Positions 51,544-59,881 of a stretch of DNA of 64,000 bases are shown piece after piece. Both the position numbers and the translations under genes were made by a program. Below the pieces are notes generated by a model. That model had not been told where the DNA came from. It worked only from the letters and a program-made list of their open reading frames with translations, and ran no database searches. How positions within the stretch are numbered: the first letter of the stretch is position 1; every line of letters begins with the position of its first letter. Location: NCBI RefSeq assembly GCF_001552135.1, contig NZ_BCQP01000052.1, positions 1-64,000 of the forward strand, in the 5' to 3' direction. This DNA is from Actinomadura chibensis NBRC 106107. Its GTDB lineage: Bacteria > Actinomycetota > Actinomycetes > Streptosporangiales > Streptosporangiaceae.

Positions 51544-53789
51544 TGGACGGCGACTCCGCTGTGGGGGGACGACCCCCCACGCCCCCCGAGAAGCGCCGCT
51601 GGTCCGGTTCCCTCCATTCCGCTGGCGCTCCATTCCGGGAACCGGACCAGCGGCTTGACCGCCTCTTCCGCCCCAAGAGCGTGGCGGTGGTGGGGGCGTC
51701 GCCTAAGGGCGGGTATGGGCTGCGGATTCTGCGGAACATGCGCGGGGTCGGGTTCGAGGGGCGTCTCTACGTCGTCAACCCCGGCCGGACGGAGGTCGGC
51801 GGCGTCCGCGCGTACCCGTCGCTGAGCGACCTGCCGGAGGCGCCGGACGCGGTGGCGGCGGCGATCCCGGCGGCGGGCGTCCCGGCGCTCGCGGCGGAGG
51901 CCGTGCGGGTCGGCGCGGGCTCGATGGTCGTCTACGGCGCGGGGTTCGCCGAGCGCGACGACGCGGGCCGCGCCCTCCAGGCCGAGCTGGTCGCCGCCGC
52001 CGACGGACGCCTCCCGCTGATCGGCCCGAACTGCCTGGGGACCGTCAGCTACCGGGGACGCGCCGCGCTCTGGGGCATCGAAATGCCCTACGTCCACGCG
52101 GGCGCGGACGGGACGGTCGCGCTCGCGGCGCAGAGCGGGAACATGGCGCTGACGACGATGCTGTCAGGACGCCTCCCCGCCGTCGCCTACGCCGTGTCCG
52201 CGGGGAACCAGGCGGTGCTCGACCTGGCGGACTGCCTGGAGTACTTCCTCACCGACCCCGGCGTGCGCGTCGTCTGCCTCGTCATGGAGGGGCTCGCGGA
52301 CCTCGCCCGGTTCCGCGTCCTCGCGGAGCGGGCGGCGGAGCGCGACGTCGCGGTGATCGTCCTCAAGGTGGGCCGGTCGGCGGGCGGCGAGGCCGCGACC
52401 GTCGCGCACACCGGGACGCTCGCCGGACGGGACGCCTCCTACGACGCCCTGTTCCGGCAGACCGGCGTGTACCGCGTCGACGACCTGGACGAGATGGTCG
52501 CGCTGTGCTCGCTGCTCGCCGTCCCGAACCGGCCGCGCGGCGCCGCGATCGGGTTCTTCGCCAGCTCCGGCGGCGAGTGCGGGCTGACCGCCGACGTCGC
52601 GGACGCGGCGGGCGTCCGGCTCGCCGACCTGGACGCGGCCGCCGAGTCCGCGCTCGCCGCCGCCGTGCCGCCCTACCAGCGGCCGCGCAACCCGATGGAC
52701 CTCGGCGCGTCCGCGTGGGGCGACCGGGACGCCTACTACGCCGCCGCCCGCGCGATGGGGGAGTGCCCGGCGGTCGACGTCGTCGCGTTCTCCGGCGACG
52801 CCCCGACGCACTCCGACCCGCTCGACGAGTTCGGCTGGCCGGAGATGATGGGCGGCGCGGGCGACGCGGCGGCGGAGCTGGACGTCCCGGTCGTGCTGCT
52901 GACCATGACCACCGATGTGACGCCCGAGCTGGGCGAGCTGGCGCGCCGGAACGGGGTGGTGCTGCTCGCGGGGGCGCGCCCCGCGCTGCGCGCGATCGCG
53001 CTCGCCGGCAGGCCGCGCCCGTCCGTCCGCGCGGAGGAGGCGGACCCGACCGATTCGGCCACGCGGCGGAGCGCCGCCGAGCTGCTCGCCGGACGGACGG
53101 GCGCACTGACCGAGACCGAGTCCAAGCGGCTGCTGGCCCTGTACGGGGTGGCGTCGCCGGACGGCGAGGTCGCGTCCGACGCCGACTCCGCCGTGGCGGT
53201 CGCGGATCGGCTCGGCTACCCGGTGGTGGGCAAGCTCCACGTCCCGGGCGTCGCGCACAAGTCCGACATCGGCGGCGTGGAGATCGGCCTCGCCGACGCG
53301 GCGGCGGTGCGCGCGGCGTTCCACCGGATCATGCGCCGCGCCGCCGCGGCGCTCGACGGCCTCGACACCGGCGGCGGCGTCCGGCCCGGCGTGCTCGTGG
53401 AGCGGATGGCGGGGCCGGGCGTCGAGCTGATCGTCGGCGGCCGCAACGACGCGGCCGGGTCGCTGGTCGTGCTCGGCGCGGGCGGCGTCCTCACCGAGCT
53501 GCTGGACGACGCGGCGGGCCTGCTGTGGCCGTTCGGCCGCGACGACGTCCACGCCGCGCTGTCGAGGCTCCGCGTGAACGCCCTGCTGGGCGGCCACCGG
53601 GGAAGCCAGCCCGCCGACGTGGAGGCGCTCGCGGACGCCGCGCTCCGCGTCGGACGCCTGCTCTCCGACCACCCCGAGATCACCGAGATCGACGTCAACC
53701 CGCTGCTGTGCCGTCCGAAGGGCGAGGGCTGCCTCGCGCTGGACGCGCTCGTCGTCGCGGACCCGGCAAGGAAAGGAGGAGCGAGCTGA
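51543..53789 (+). CDS. NDP-forming acyl-CoA synthetase (fused alpha and beta parts)
   Basis: 748 residues from ATG 51543. The first 38 or so residues are Pro/Gly/Arg-rich, encoded by two hairpin repeats, and not part of the family; the conserved part begins RLDRLFRPKSVAVVGAS. Next are the CoA-binding domain (GPNCLGTVSYRG), the ligase domain with AAQSGNMALTTM and phospho-His candidate VAHTGTLAGRD, and the ATP-grasp part (VVGKLHVPGVAHKSDIGGVEIGL; EITEIDVNPLL). Such enzymes form acyl-CoA from the acid, CoA and ATP with release of ADP and phosphate. Here it probably activates the acid of the imported compound. It overlaps the dehydrogenase gene by 1 nt. Confidence 0.88.
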   Translation: MDGDSAVGGRPPTPPEKRRWSGSLHSAGAPFREPDQRLDRLFRPKSVAVVGASPKGGYGLRILRNMRGVGFEGRLYVVNPGRTEVGGVRAYPSLSDLPEAPDAVAAAIPAAGVPALAAEAVRVGAGSMVVYGAGFAERDDAGRALQAELVAAADGRLPLIGPNCLGTVSYRGRAALWGIEMPYVHAGADGTVALAAQSGNMALTTMLSGRLPAVAYAVSAGNQAVLDLADCLEYFLTDPGVRVVCLVMEGLADLARFRVLAERAAERDVAVIVLKVGRSAGGEAATVAHTGTLAGRDASYDALFRQTGVYRVDDLDEMVALCSLLAVPNRPRGAAIGFFASSGGECGLTADVADAAGVRLADLDAAAESALAAAVPPYQRPRNPMDLGASAWGDRDAYYAAARAMGECPAVDVVAFSGDAPTHSDPLDEFGWPEMMGGAGDAAAELDVPVVLLTMTTDVTPELGELARRNGVVLLAGARPALRAIALAGRPRPSVRAEEADPTDSATRRSAAELLAGRTGALTETESKRLLALYGVASPDGEVASDADSAVAVADRLGYPVVGKLHVPGVAHKSDIGGVEIGLADAAAVRAAFHRIMRRAAAALDGLDTGGGVRPGVLVERMAGPGVELIVGGRNDAAGSLVVLGAGGVLTELLDDAAGLLWPFGRDDVHAALSRLRVNALLGGHRGSQPADVEALADAALRVGRLLSDHPEITEIDVNPLLCRPKGEGCLALDALVVADPARKGGAS
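51561..51580. repeat. Short hairpin GTGGGGGG-ACGA-CCCCCCAC
   Basis: A perfect 8-4-8 inverted repeat just inside the synthetase coding frame, 14 nt before the longer inverted repeat. Together they look like an inserted palindromic element. Confidence 0.6.
51595..51654. repeat. 18-bp perfect inverted repeat within the synthetase N-terminus
   Basis: GCCGCTGGTCCGGTTCCC (51595-51612) is exactly complementary to GGGAACCGGACCAGCGGC (51637-51654). The 24-nt loop itself carries TCCATTCC twice. The reading frame stays open through it. It resembles a REP-like mobile palindrome rather than a coding constraint. Confidence 0.75.
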
Positions 53790-54952
53790 TGGACTTCGCG
53801 ATCCCGGACCATCTCGTCGAGTTCCGCGAGACGGTCCGCAGGTTCACCGAGACCGAGCTCATCCCGCACGAGGACTACGTGGAGGAGCACGACGGGCTCC
53901 CGGAGGACGTCGAACGGCGCATCCGGGAACGCGCGCTCGCCATCGGGCTGAACTCGATGGGCATGCCCGAGGACGTCGGCGGGGGAGGGATGGACGTCCT
54001 CGGCCAGGTCCTCGTGACCGAGGAGCTGTTCCGCGCGCTCGGCGGCGTCGCCGAGTGCGTGCCGACGACGCCGAGCGTCATGCTGGCGTGCGACGAGGAG
54101 CAGCGGGAGCGGTTCCTGATCCCGTGCGTGCGCGGCGACATCCAGTGGTGCTTCGCGCTGACCGAGCCGGACACCGGGTCGGACGCCGCCGGGATCCGCA
54201 CCCGGGCCGCGCTCCGCGACGACGGCTCCTGGGTGATCAACGGGCGGAAGCGGTTCATCAGCCACGGCGACACGGCCGACTTCGCGATCGTCTTCGCGCT
54301 CACCCATCCCGACCGCGAGCAGGACCGCATCACCGCGTTCCTCGTCGAGAAGGGCACGCCGGGGTTCGGCGTCGGGCAGCTCCACAAGACGATGGGGCAC
54401 CGCGGCTACCGGCAGGCCGAGCTGGTGTTCGACGACTGCGCCGTCCCGGCCGCGAACGTGCTCGGCGAACCGGGACGCGGGTTCAGCCTCGGCCACGGCG
54501 CGCTCAGCGCCGGACGGATCATGACCGCCGCGCGCTGCCTCGGCCCGATGGCCCGGCTGATCGACGACGGGCTGGAGTGGGCGAAGCAGCGCGTCCAGTT
54601 CGGCCGTCCCATCGCGGACTACCAGGCCATCCAGTTCATGCTGGCCGACTGCGCCACCGACCTGCACGCCGCCCGGCTCATGACGTACGAGGCGGCGTGG
54701 GCGGCCGACCAGGGGCAGCCGCCGAAGACGGTGCACGCCAAGGCGTCCACGGCGAAGCTCTTCGCCAGCGAGGCGCTCGGCCGGGTCGCGGACCGCGTCC
54801 TGCAGATCTTCGGCGGCACCGGCTACATGAACGAGACGTACGTCGAGCGCGCCTACCGCAACGCCAGGATCGAGCGGATCTGGGAGGGCACCTCCGAGAT
54901 CCAGCGCATCATCATCGCCCGCAACCTGCTCAAACGAGGAATGTTCCGCTGA
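53789..54952 (+). CDS. Acyl-CoA dehydrogenase
   Basis: 387 residues from ATG 53789, with AAAGGAGG 9 nt upstream. FAD and substrate blocks are FALTEPDTGSDAAGI and INGRKRFISHG, and GRIMTAARCLGPMARLIDDGLEWAKQRVQFGRPI with IFGGTGYMNETYVERAYRNARIERIWEGTSEIQR follow. The glutamate of WEGTSEIQ is the usual catalytic base. It introduces the alpha-beta double bond into an acyl-CoA, preceding the crotonase step. An electron-transfer flavoprotein gene is not in this cluster. Confidence 0.92.
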   Translation: MDFAIPDHLVEFRETVRRFTETELIPHEDYVEEHDGLPEDVERRIRERALAIGLNSMGMPEDVGGGGMDVLGQVLVTEELFRALGGVAECVPTTPSVMLACDEEQRERFLIPCVRGDIQWCFALTEPDTGSDAAGIRTRAALRDDGSWVINGRKRFISHGDTADFAIVFALTHPDREQDRITAFLVEKGTPGFGVGQLHKTMGHRGYRQAELVFDDCAVPAANVLGEPGRGFSLGHGALSAGRIMTAARCLGPMARLIDDGLEWAKQRVQFGRPIADYQAIQFMLADCATDLHAARLMTYEAAWAADQGQPPKTVHAKASTAKLFASEALGRVADRVLQIFGGTGYMNETYVERAYRNARIERIWEGTSEIQRIIIARNLLKRGMFR

Positions 54953-55013
54953 CTCCCGCCTCGGCCAGGTCACCACCCACCCCCGAAATCGCGCCAGCAA
55001 CGAAGGACGAACC

Positions 55014-56117
55014 ATGAACATTCCCGGCACCTCGCACGGTCCCGCACTGTCCCGCAGGAACCTGCTGCGCGGCGGCGCCCTGCTCGCCGGCGGCATCGCC
55101 GCCGCGCCGCTGCTGTCCGCCTGCGGCGGCTCCGGCGGCGGGGGCGGCGGCGGCAAGAAGGTCGTCGTCGCCGACTGGGGCGGCGCGCTCGTCGAGGCGG
55201 AGAAGAAGTACATCTTCGAGCCGTTCAGCAAGGAGACCGGCATCGAGGTCGTCGTCGCCGGGCCGCCGACCCCCGCCAAGATCAAGGCGATGGTCGAGAC
55301 CGGCAACATCGAGTGGGACCTCATCGCGGGCGGCCCGAGCACCGTCCTGCCGATCGGGCGCAAGTACTTCGAGACGCTGCCCGACAAGCTGCTCAACATC
55401 CCCGGCATCGACAAGTCCTACGTCGACCCGAACTGGCTCACCTACTACCTGTTCTCGATCGTCCTGGCGTGGAACACGTCGGTGGTCGGCAGCGGGAAGA
55501 AGCTGGAGAGCTGGGCCGACTTCTGGGACACCGAGAAGTTCCCCGGACGGCGCTCGCTGCGCGGCGCCGACAACGGCGTCCCGCCGGACATGGAGTTCGC
55601 GGTCCTCGCCGACGGCGTCGACATGAAGTCGGTCTACCCGATCGACGTCGACCGCGCGTTCCGCAGTTTCGGCAAGCTCAAGTCGCACGTGCCGCAGTGG
55701 TGGACGTCCGGCGCCCAGCCCGGCCAGATGCTGGTCAGCAAGCAGGTCGGCGCGTCGAGCATCTTCTCCGGCCGCATCGGCGAGCTGAAGCAGAAGGGCG
55801 CGCCGCTCGACTTCACGTGGAACGGCGGCATGTTCCAGCTGGCCGCCTGGTCGGTCGTGAAGGGCGCGCCGAACAAGGAGAACGCCTTCAAGCTGATGGA
55901 GTTCTCCGTCCGCCCGGACATCCAGGCGAGCGTCTGGAGCAAGTACCCGAACGGCCCGTCGAACGCCAAGGCGCTCGACCTGATGGACAAGGAATTCGCG
56001 AAGACGCTGCCCTCCCACCCGCAGAACGTGGAGGTGCAGTTCCTCCAGGACGCCGAATGGTGGGGCAAGAACCGCGACACCGTGCTCAAGCGCTTCCAGG
56101 AGTTCTCGAAGTCCTGA
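55014..56117 (+). CDS. ABC transporter substrate-binding lipoprotein, PotD-like
   Basis: 367 residues from ATG 55014. The N-terminus has a twin-arginine motif (SRRNLLRGGALLAGGIAAAPLLSAC) ending in a lipobox cysteine, then a glycine linker, so a Tat-exported lipoprotein is likely. The mature part is an extracellular solute-binding family 8/13 protein (VVVADWGGALVEAEKKYIFEPFSKETGIEVVV; WDLIAGGPSTV; FTWNGGMFQLAAWSVVKGAPNKENAFKLMEF). It should deliver the substrate to the importer encoded at 47745-50673. The aromatic-rich YLFSIVLAWNTS segment is typical of this fold. Confidence 0.9.
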   Translation: MNIPGTSHGPALSRRNLLRGGALLAGGIAAAPLLSACGGSGGGGGGGKKVVVADWGGALVEAEKKYIFEPFSKETGIEVVVAGPPTPAKIKAMVETGNIEWDLIAGGPSTVLPIGRKYFETLPDKLLNIPGIDKSYVDPNWLTYYLFSIVLAWNTSVVGSGKKLESWADFWDTEKFPGRRSLRGADNGVPPDMEFAVLADGVDMKSVYPIDVDRAFRSFGKLKSHVPQWWTSGAQPGQMLVSKQVGASSIFSGRIGELKQKGAPLDFTWNGGMFQLAAWSVVKGAPNKENAFKLMEFSVRPDIQASVWSKYPNGPSNAKALDLMDKEFAKTLPSHPQNVEVQFLQDAEWWGKNRDTVLKRFQEFSKS

Positions 56118-56155
56118 CGCCATAAGCGCGCAAGTCCGCACCAAGGGAGAACGCA

Positions 56156-56959
56156 GTGGAATCATTGGCAGGCCGCGCCTACCTCGTCACGGGGGGCGGC
56201 ACCGGCATCGGCGCGGCCACCGCCCGCCGCCTCGCCGCCCTCGGCGCGTCGGTGACCGTGGTCGGGCGCCGCGGCGAACCCTTGGACGCGGTCGTCGCGG
56301 ACGTGGAGCGCCAGGGCGGGCACGCCCTGGCGCACCCCGCCGACGTCCGCGACCCGGCCGCCGTCGAGGCGGCGGCCGACGCGGCGCTCGCCCGGTTCGG
56401 ACGGCTGGACGGCCTCGTCAACAACGCGGCCGGGAACTTCGTCGCGCCCGCCGAGCGGCTGTCGGCGAACGGCTGGCGCGCGGTCGTCGACATCGTCCTC
56501 AACGGGACGTGGAACTGCACGTCCGCCGTGGCCCGCCGGATGATCGAGGCGGGCGCCCCCGGCGCGATCGTCAGCGTGATCGCCACCTACGCCTGGACGG
56601 GCCATCCCGGCACCGTGCACAGCGCGGCGGCGAAGGCGGGCGTCGTCGCGATGACCCGGACGCTCGCCGTCGAATGGGCCCGCTACGGGATCCGGCTGAA
56701 CTGCATCGCGCCGGGCCCGACCGAGACGGAGGGCGCGGGCGCGGCGCTGTGGGCCGACGACGCCGACCGGGCGCGCGTCCTCGCGTCCGTCCCGCTGAAC
56801 CGGTTCGCGAGCGCCCCGGAGATCGGTGACCTCGTCGGGCTGCTGCTGAGCGACCGCGCCGGGTACGTCACCGGCTCCGTCCTCACCGCCGACGGCGGGC
56901 AGTCGCTCGGCACGCAGATCTACGGGCCGCCGATCGCGGACGCCGCCGCCGCTCAGTGA
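56156..56959 (+). CDS. SDR, 2,4-dienoyl-CoA reductase-like
   Basis: 267 residues from GTG 56156 with AAGGGAGA upstream. The cofactor loop is TGGGTGIGAATARRLA and NNAAGNF follows. At the usual YxxxK site the sequence is HSAAAKAGVVAMTRTLAVEWARYGIRLN: lysine is kept but tyrosine is not. This SAxAKAGV pattern is typical of 2,4-dienoyl-CoA reductases and related trans-enoyl reductases, which fits the acyl-CoA enzymes upstream. The C-terminus has the DGGQSLG block. Its stop overlaps the convergent CMD gene by 7 nt. Confidence 0.82.
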   Translation: MESLAGRAYLVTGGGTGIGAATARRLAALGASVTVVGRRGEPLDAVVADVERQGGHALAHPADVRDPAAVEAAADAALARFGRLDGLVNNAAGNFVAPAERLSANGWRAVVDIVLNGTWNCTSAVARRMIEAGAPGAIVSVIATYAWTGHPGTVHSAAAKAGVVAMTRTLAVEWARYGIRLNCIAPGPTETEGAGAALWADDADRARVLASVPLNRFASAPEIGDLVGLLLSDRAGYVTGSVLTADGGQSLGTQIYGPPIADAAAAQ

Positions 56960-57507
56960 CCGGACGCGGGAAACCCCGGTAGGCCGGGCTCGGGCGGGAC
57001 GCCGAGCGTGTTCAGCGTGGTGGCGACCGTCCAGTACCGGCCGACGACGGCGATCAGGTCGATGAGCTGCGCCCGGTCGTAGGTCTCGGCGAGTTCCGCC
57101 CAGGTGGCGTCGGTCAGGTCGCCGTCGTCGTGCAGCTCGTCCACGGCGCGGAGGAGGGTCGCCTCGAACGGCGTCCAGCCCTCCGCGCCGGGGCCGCGCG
57201 TGACGCGCTCGACCTCGTCCGGGGTGACCCCGGCGGCGGCGCTCATCCGCACGTGCTGCCCGAACGCGTACTCGCAGCGGCGGCGCCAGACGACCCGCAG
57301 AATGGCGAGTTCGCGGTCGCGCGCGGGGAGCGGCGAGTCGTTGAGCAGGTAATGCTGGAGCGGGCGCTGCGCCTTCATCAGGCCGGGGCTGTGCGCCCAG
57401 GTGCGGGAGACGTGCGCGGTTCCCGTCCATCCGTCCGCGCCGAACGCCTCGCGTTCCAGGCGGTGGTAGGAGTCGATGTCCAGCGGGGCTATGCGGGGCT
57501 CGGTCAT
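56953..57507 (-). CDS. Carboxymuconolactone decarboxylase-family protein (184 aa)
   Basis: Starts at ATG 57507, overlapping the MBL-hydrolase stop by ATGA. A single CMD/AhpD-like helical module is visible: LPARDRELAILRVVWRRRCEYAFGQHVRMSAAAGVTPDEVERV, with one Cys and a downstream His rather than a CxxC. A second helical part includes LDELHDDGDLTDATWAEL-like residues and YDRAQLIDLIAVVGRYWTVATTLNTLGV. This is the common actinobacterial carboxymuconolactone decarboxylase-like form of unknown reaction. The 3' end overlaps the convergent SDR gene. Confidence 0.82.
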   Translation of the reverse strand: MTEPRIAPLDIDSYHRLEREAFGADGWTGTAHVSRTWAHSPGLMKAQRPLQHYLLNDSPLPARDRELAILRVVWRRRCEYAFGQHVRMSAAAGVTPDEVERVTRGPGAEGWTPFEATLLRAVDELHDDGDLTDATWAELAETYDRAQLIDLIAVVGRYWTVATTLNTLGVPPEPGLPGFPASGH

Positions 57508-58397
57508 TCCTCTTCCTGGAGGTCGTCGCGGGCAATGGTCCTGATCCTGCCGCCGGGGTCGCGGCCGACCTGGACGGCGGTCGGAATGGGGAAGTGCGGT
57601 GCGAGGACGATCGCCCCCGTGTCGGCGGCGAGCGCGGCGATCTTCTCCCGGCTGCGCACCGACTCGGACGGCTCCTCGTCGACGGACGGCAGCCAGCAAT
57701 GGTGCTCGACATGCGCCGGATGGTGCGCGAGGTCCCCGGCGAGGATCGCGGTGTCGGGGCCGTCCGCGACGACGACCGACACGTGTCCGGGCGTATGGCC
57801 GTGGGTGCGCACTATCCGCGTTTCCTCGGAAAGGGCGAGGTCGCCGTCGAAGAGGCGGAGCCGTCCGGCGTTCTCGACGGCGCGCAGGCGGGCGCGCACC
57901 TTGTCGGCCATTCCATTGTTGAACGGGATGGCCTTGACGTCGTCGCCCGTCCAGTAGGCGGCCTCGCGCTCGTGGACGTGGACGGTCGCGTTCGGGAAGG
58001 TGAGCGAGCCCTCGTCGTCCCGGATCAGCCAGCCGCAATGGTCGGCGTGCAAATGGGTCTGGACGATCCGGTCGACGTCGGCGGGCGCGATGCCGAGCGC
58101 GGCGAGGCCGTCCAGCAGTCTCCCGGCGCCCGCGAGGCCCGGGATCTCGTGCGCGCGGTGCCCCCAGCCCGCGTCGACCAGCGTGACGTGGCCGTCGCCG
58201 GTGACGACGAAGCCGCCGAACGTCACGGGGAAAGGGGTGTCCGGGTCGTCGACGCCGACGACCGGCATCCATTCCGACGGCTCGGCCCCCGTGAACCAGA
58301 AGCGGCGCGGCCCCGTCGCGACGCCGTCGCTGAGGTGCGATATCCGCGTCCGGCCGATCGCGAAGGTCGCCGGAGAGGTCGCCGGAGGAAGTGCCAT
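57504..58397 (-). CDS. MBL-fold metallo-hydrolase (lactonase-like)
   Basis: 297 residues from ATG 58397, preferred because GGAGCGGGAA precedes it; ATG 58409 in frame lacks a ribosome site. The metal site is THLHADHCGW (HxHxDH), HGHTPGHVSV, ILAGDLAHHPAHVEHH and the C-terminal LAPHFPIP. It belongs to the AHL-lactonase/quorum-quenching-like branch of the metallo-beta-lactamase superfamily, which opens lactones or hydrolyses esters and thioesters. It would act in the cytoplasm. Neighbouring genes (EthD-like, CMD) fit degradation of a lactone or enol-lactone (inference). Confidence 0.85.
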   Translation of the reverse strand: MALPPATSPATFAIGRTRISHLSDGVATGPRRFWFTGAEPSEWMPVVGVDDPDTPFPVTFGGFVVTGDGHVTLVDAGWGHRAHEIPGLAGAGRLLDGLAALGIAPADVDRIVQTHLHADHCGWLIRDDEGSLTFPNATVHVHEREAAYWTGDDVKAIPFNNGMADKVRARLRAVENAGRLRLFDGDLALSEETRIVRTHGHTPGHVSVVVADGPDTAILAGDLAHHPAHVEHHCWLPSVDEEPSESVRSREKIAALAADTGAIVLAPHFPIPTAVQVGRDPGGRIRTIARDDLQEEE

Positions 58398-58410
58398 TTC
58401 CCGCTCCATT

Positions 58411-59091
58411 TCAGGACGCCCGCCGGAACTTGACCCGCCACCGCACCTGGCGTTCCTCCCAGGCCCGGGGGCCGGGGGTCAGCGGTTCGCCGGACGGCGG
58501 TTTCGGCTCGGGGTCGTCCGCCTCGTAGACGGCGTTGTAGCGGGGAGAGCCGGGCGCGGGGTGGATGAACTCGTGCCAGAGCCGGAAACGCGTCCCCCGG
58601 TCATAGCCGAACCGCGGAAGGATCTCGGGGAGGTGGACGCCGGTATAGAAATCGTCGAACTCCGCGATCTCGGCGGCGGTCGCGTCCGCGGCGGGATCCA
58701 TGCCGATCATGGACATCCGGCCGGGATCGACGTCGGCCGCGCCGACCGAGCCGGTGTTCTCCCAGATCATCCGCCAGACCGCGGTGGCGCGCTGCCAGGC
58801 GCCCGGCCCCTGCGTGTAGACGGGACGCTCCCGCTTAAGGAAATCGCGGGCGGACTGCTCGTCGCCGATCCCGTACACGGCCAGCCAATGGGGGACGCCC
58901 TCGTCGTCCACCGGATCGACGAGTTCATATCGAGCGGCGCTCACGAAGCCCTCGTTGAGGCGGATCACCTCGTCGAGATGGACCGAGTCGTAGAAGTCGG
59001 CGAGCGCGCGGAGTTCGGCCTCCGGCTCGCCCGGTTCGGCCCGCAGTCCCACGGCCAGGAAGAACGGGCAACTGAACGGCTGCCTTCCCAT
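58411..59091 (-). CDS. EthD-like duplicated dimeric alpha-beta barrel protein
   Basis: 226 residues from ATG 59091 with GGAGGTAA about 8 nt upstream. Two ferredoxin-like halves can be seen. The first has LADFYDSVHLDEVIRLNEGFVSAARYELV and WLAVYGIGD, and the second has FDDFYTGVHLPEILPRFGYDRGTRFRLW and YNAVYEADD. Each has the FY..VHLxEI motif of EthD/DUF4286-type small domains. Such proteins are often encoded with polyketide or aromatic catabolism genes, and some bind or isomerise products. It heads the three-gene leftward operon with the MBL hydrolase and CMD genes. Confidence 0.68.
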   Translation of the reverse strand: MGRQPFSCPFFLAVGLRAEPGEPEAELRALADFYDSVHLDEVIRLNEGFVSAARYELVDPVDDEGVPHWLAVYGIGDEQSARDFLKRERPVYTQGPGAWQRATAVWRMIWENTGSVGAADVDPGRMSMIGMDPAADATAAEIAEFDDFYTGVHLPEILPRFGYDRGTRFRLWHEFIHPAPGSPRYNAVYEADDPEPKPPSGEPLTPGPRAWEERQVRWRVKFRRAS

Positions 59092-59221
59092 GAAGCGCTT
59101 ACCTCCGCGTCCGGGACCATCCGAAATGCATCATGCACTCCATAGCATGTCAGATCGGTGATCGGCCCCGCGCGGCCGGGGTCGGCGGGAGCGCCCGCGC
59201 TGGTTCCCCGGAAACGCCGAA

Positions 59222-59267
59222 GCCCCGCCGCGGACACGGCGATGACGGTGTGTGTCCGCGGCGGGGC
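59222..59267 (-). terminator. Strong hairpin after the snapalysin gene
   Basis: GCCCCGCCGCGGACAC and GTGTCCGCGGCGGGGC form a perfect 16-bp stem with a 14-nt loop, 18 nt after the snapalysin stop. No U-tract follows. Confidence 0.8.
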
Positions 59268-59284
59268 CTTGGTCAAGCGATCGC

Positions 59285-59848
59285 TCAGAAGACGAAGCAG
59301 TCCGCGTACTGGGCCTGCTTGGCGGCGAGCGCGGCCGGGAGGCGGCCGCCCGCGTTCCGCCGGACCTGGTCGGCCTCGGTCTGGTGCGGGGCGGTGACCT
59401 GGCAGGACGTCGGCGAGCTGTGGCCCGACATCAGGTAGTCACAGCGGCCGTTGCGGTTGTCGGGCAGGCCGAGGGCGTGCCCGAGCTCGTGCGCGGCGAT
59501 CCGCGGCGGGTAGAACCCGTCCTGGACGGCCTGGCGGCCCATGACGATGTCGGCGCGGCCGAAGCCCTGCATGTAGGTGCGGGGCCAGCCGTTGTCGGCG
59601 GTGATCCTGATGGTCGCCTGGCCGGCGGTCGTCGCGGGCTTGAGCTCGATGATCGGCACTGCCTTGTTCCAGGCGGCGGCGCCCTCGTCGACGGCGGCCT
59701 TGAACTCCTGGGACTGGCTGGCGTCGTAGTAGATCGTGCGAACCGCGACGGGAGCGGCGGCCGACGCCGGAGCGGTGGTGACGGTGGGGACCAGCAAGGC
59801 CACACCGAAGGCGACGGACAGCGCCGCCATGATCTTGCGGAGGGACAT
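59285..59848 (-). CDS. Snapalysin (M7) secreted metalloprotease
   Basis: 187 residues from ATG 59848. A Sec signal (LRKIMAALSVAFGVALLVPTVTTAPASA) is followed by the mature protease with the zinc motif AAHELGHALGLPDNRNGRCDYLM: HExxHxxGxxD, where the Asp is the third zinc ligand and the Met-turn follows. Two cysteines near the motif and one at the C-terminus (YADCFVF) probably form disulfides. Snapalysins are small extracellular endoproteases characteristic of actinomycetes. It lies 33 nt downstream of the trypsin-like protease gene, likely in one transcript. Confidence 0.93.
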   Translation of the reverse strand: MSLRKIMAALSVAFGVALLVPTVTTAPASAAAPVAVRTIYYDASQSQEFKAAVDEGAAAWNKAVPIIELKPATTAGQATIRITADNGWPRTYMQGFGRADIVMGRQAVQDGFYPPRIAAHELGHALGLPDNRNGRCDYLMSGHSSPTSCQVTAPHQTEADQVRRNAGGRLPAALAAKQAQYADCFVF

Positions 59849-59881
59849 TCGGTGACTCCTCTGGGGGGAGGACGCGGGGGG

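Noticed and set aside
56131..56142. CACCAAGGG before the SDR gene as a third PucR box
   Set aside because: It lacks the TTTGG core, faces away from the gene and has no second block at 28 nt.
59222..59267. Strong stem as a possible structured RNA gene
   Set aside because: It is a single uninterrupted stem directly after a stop codon, best explained as a terminator.
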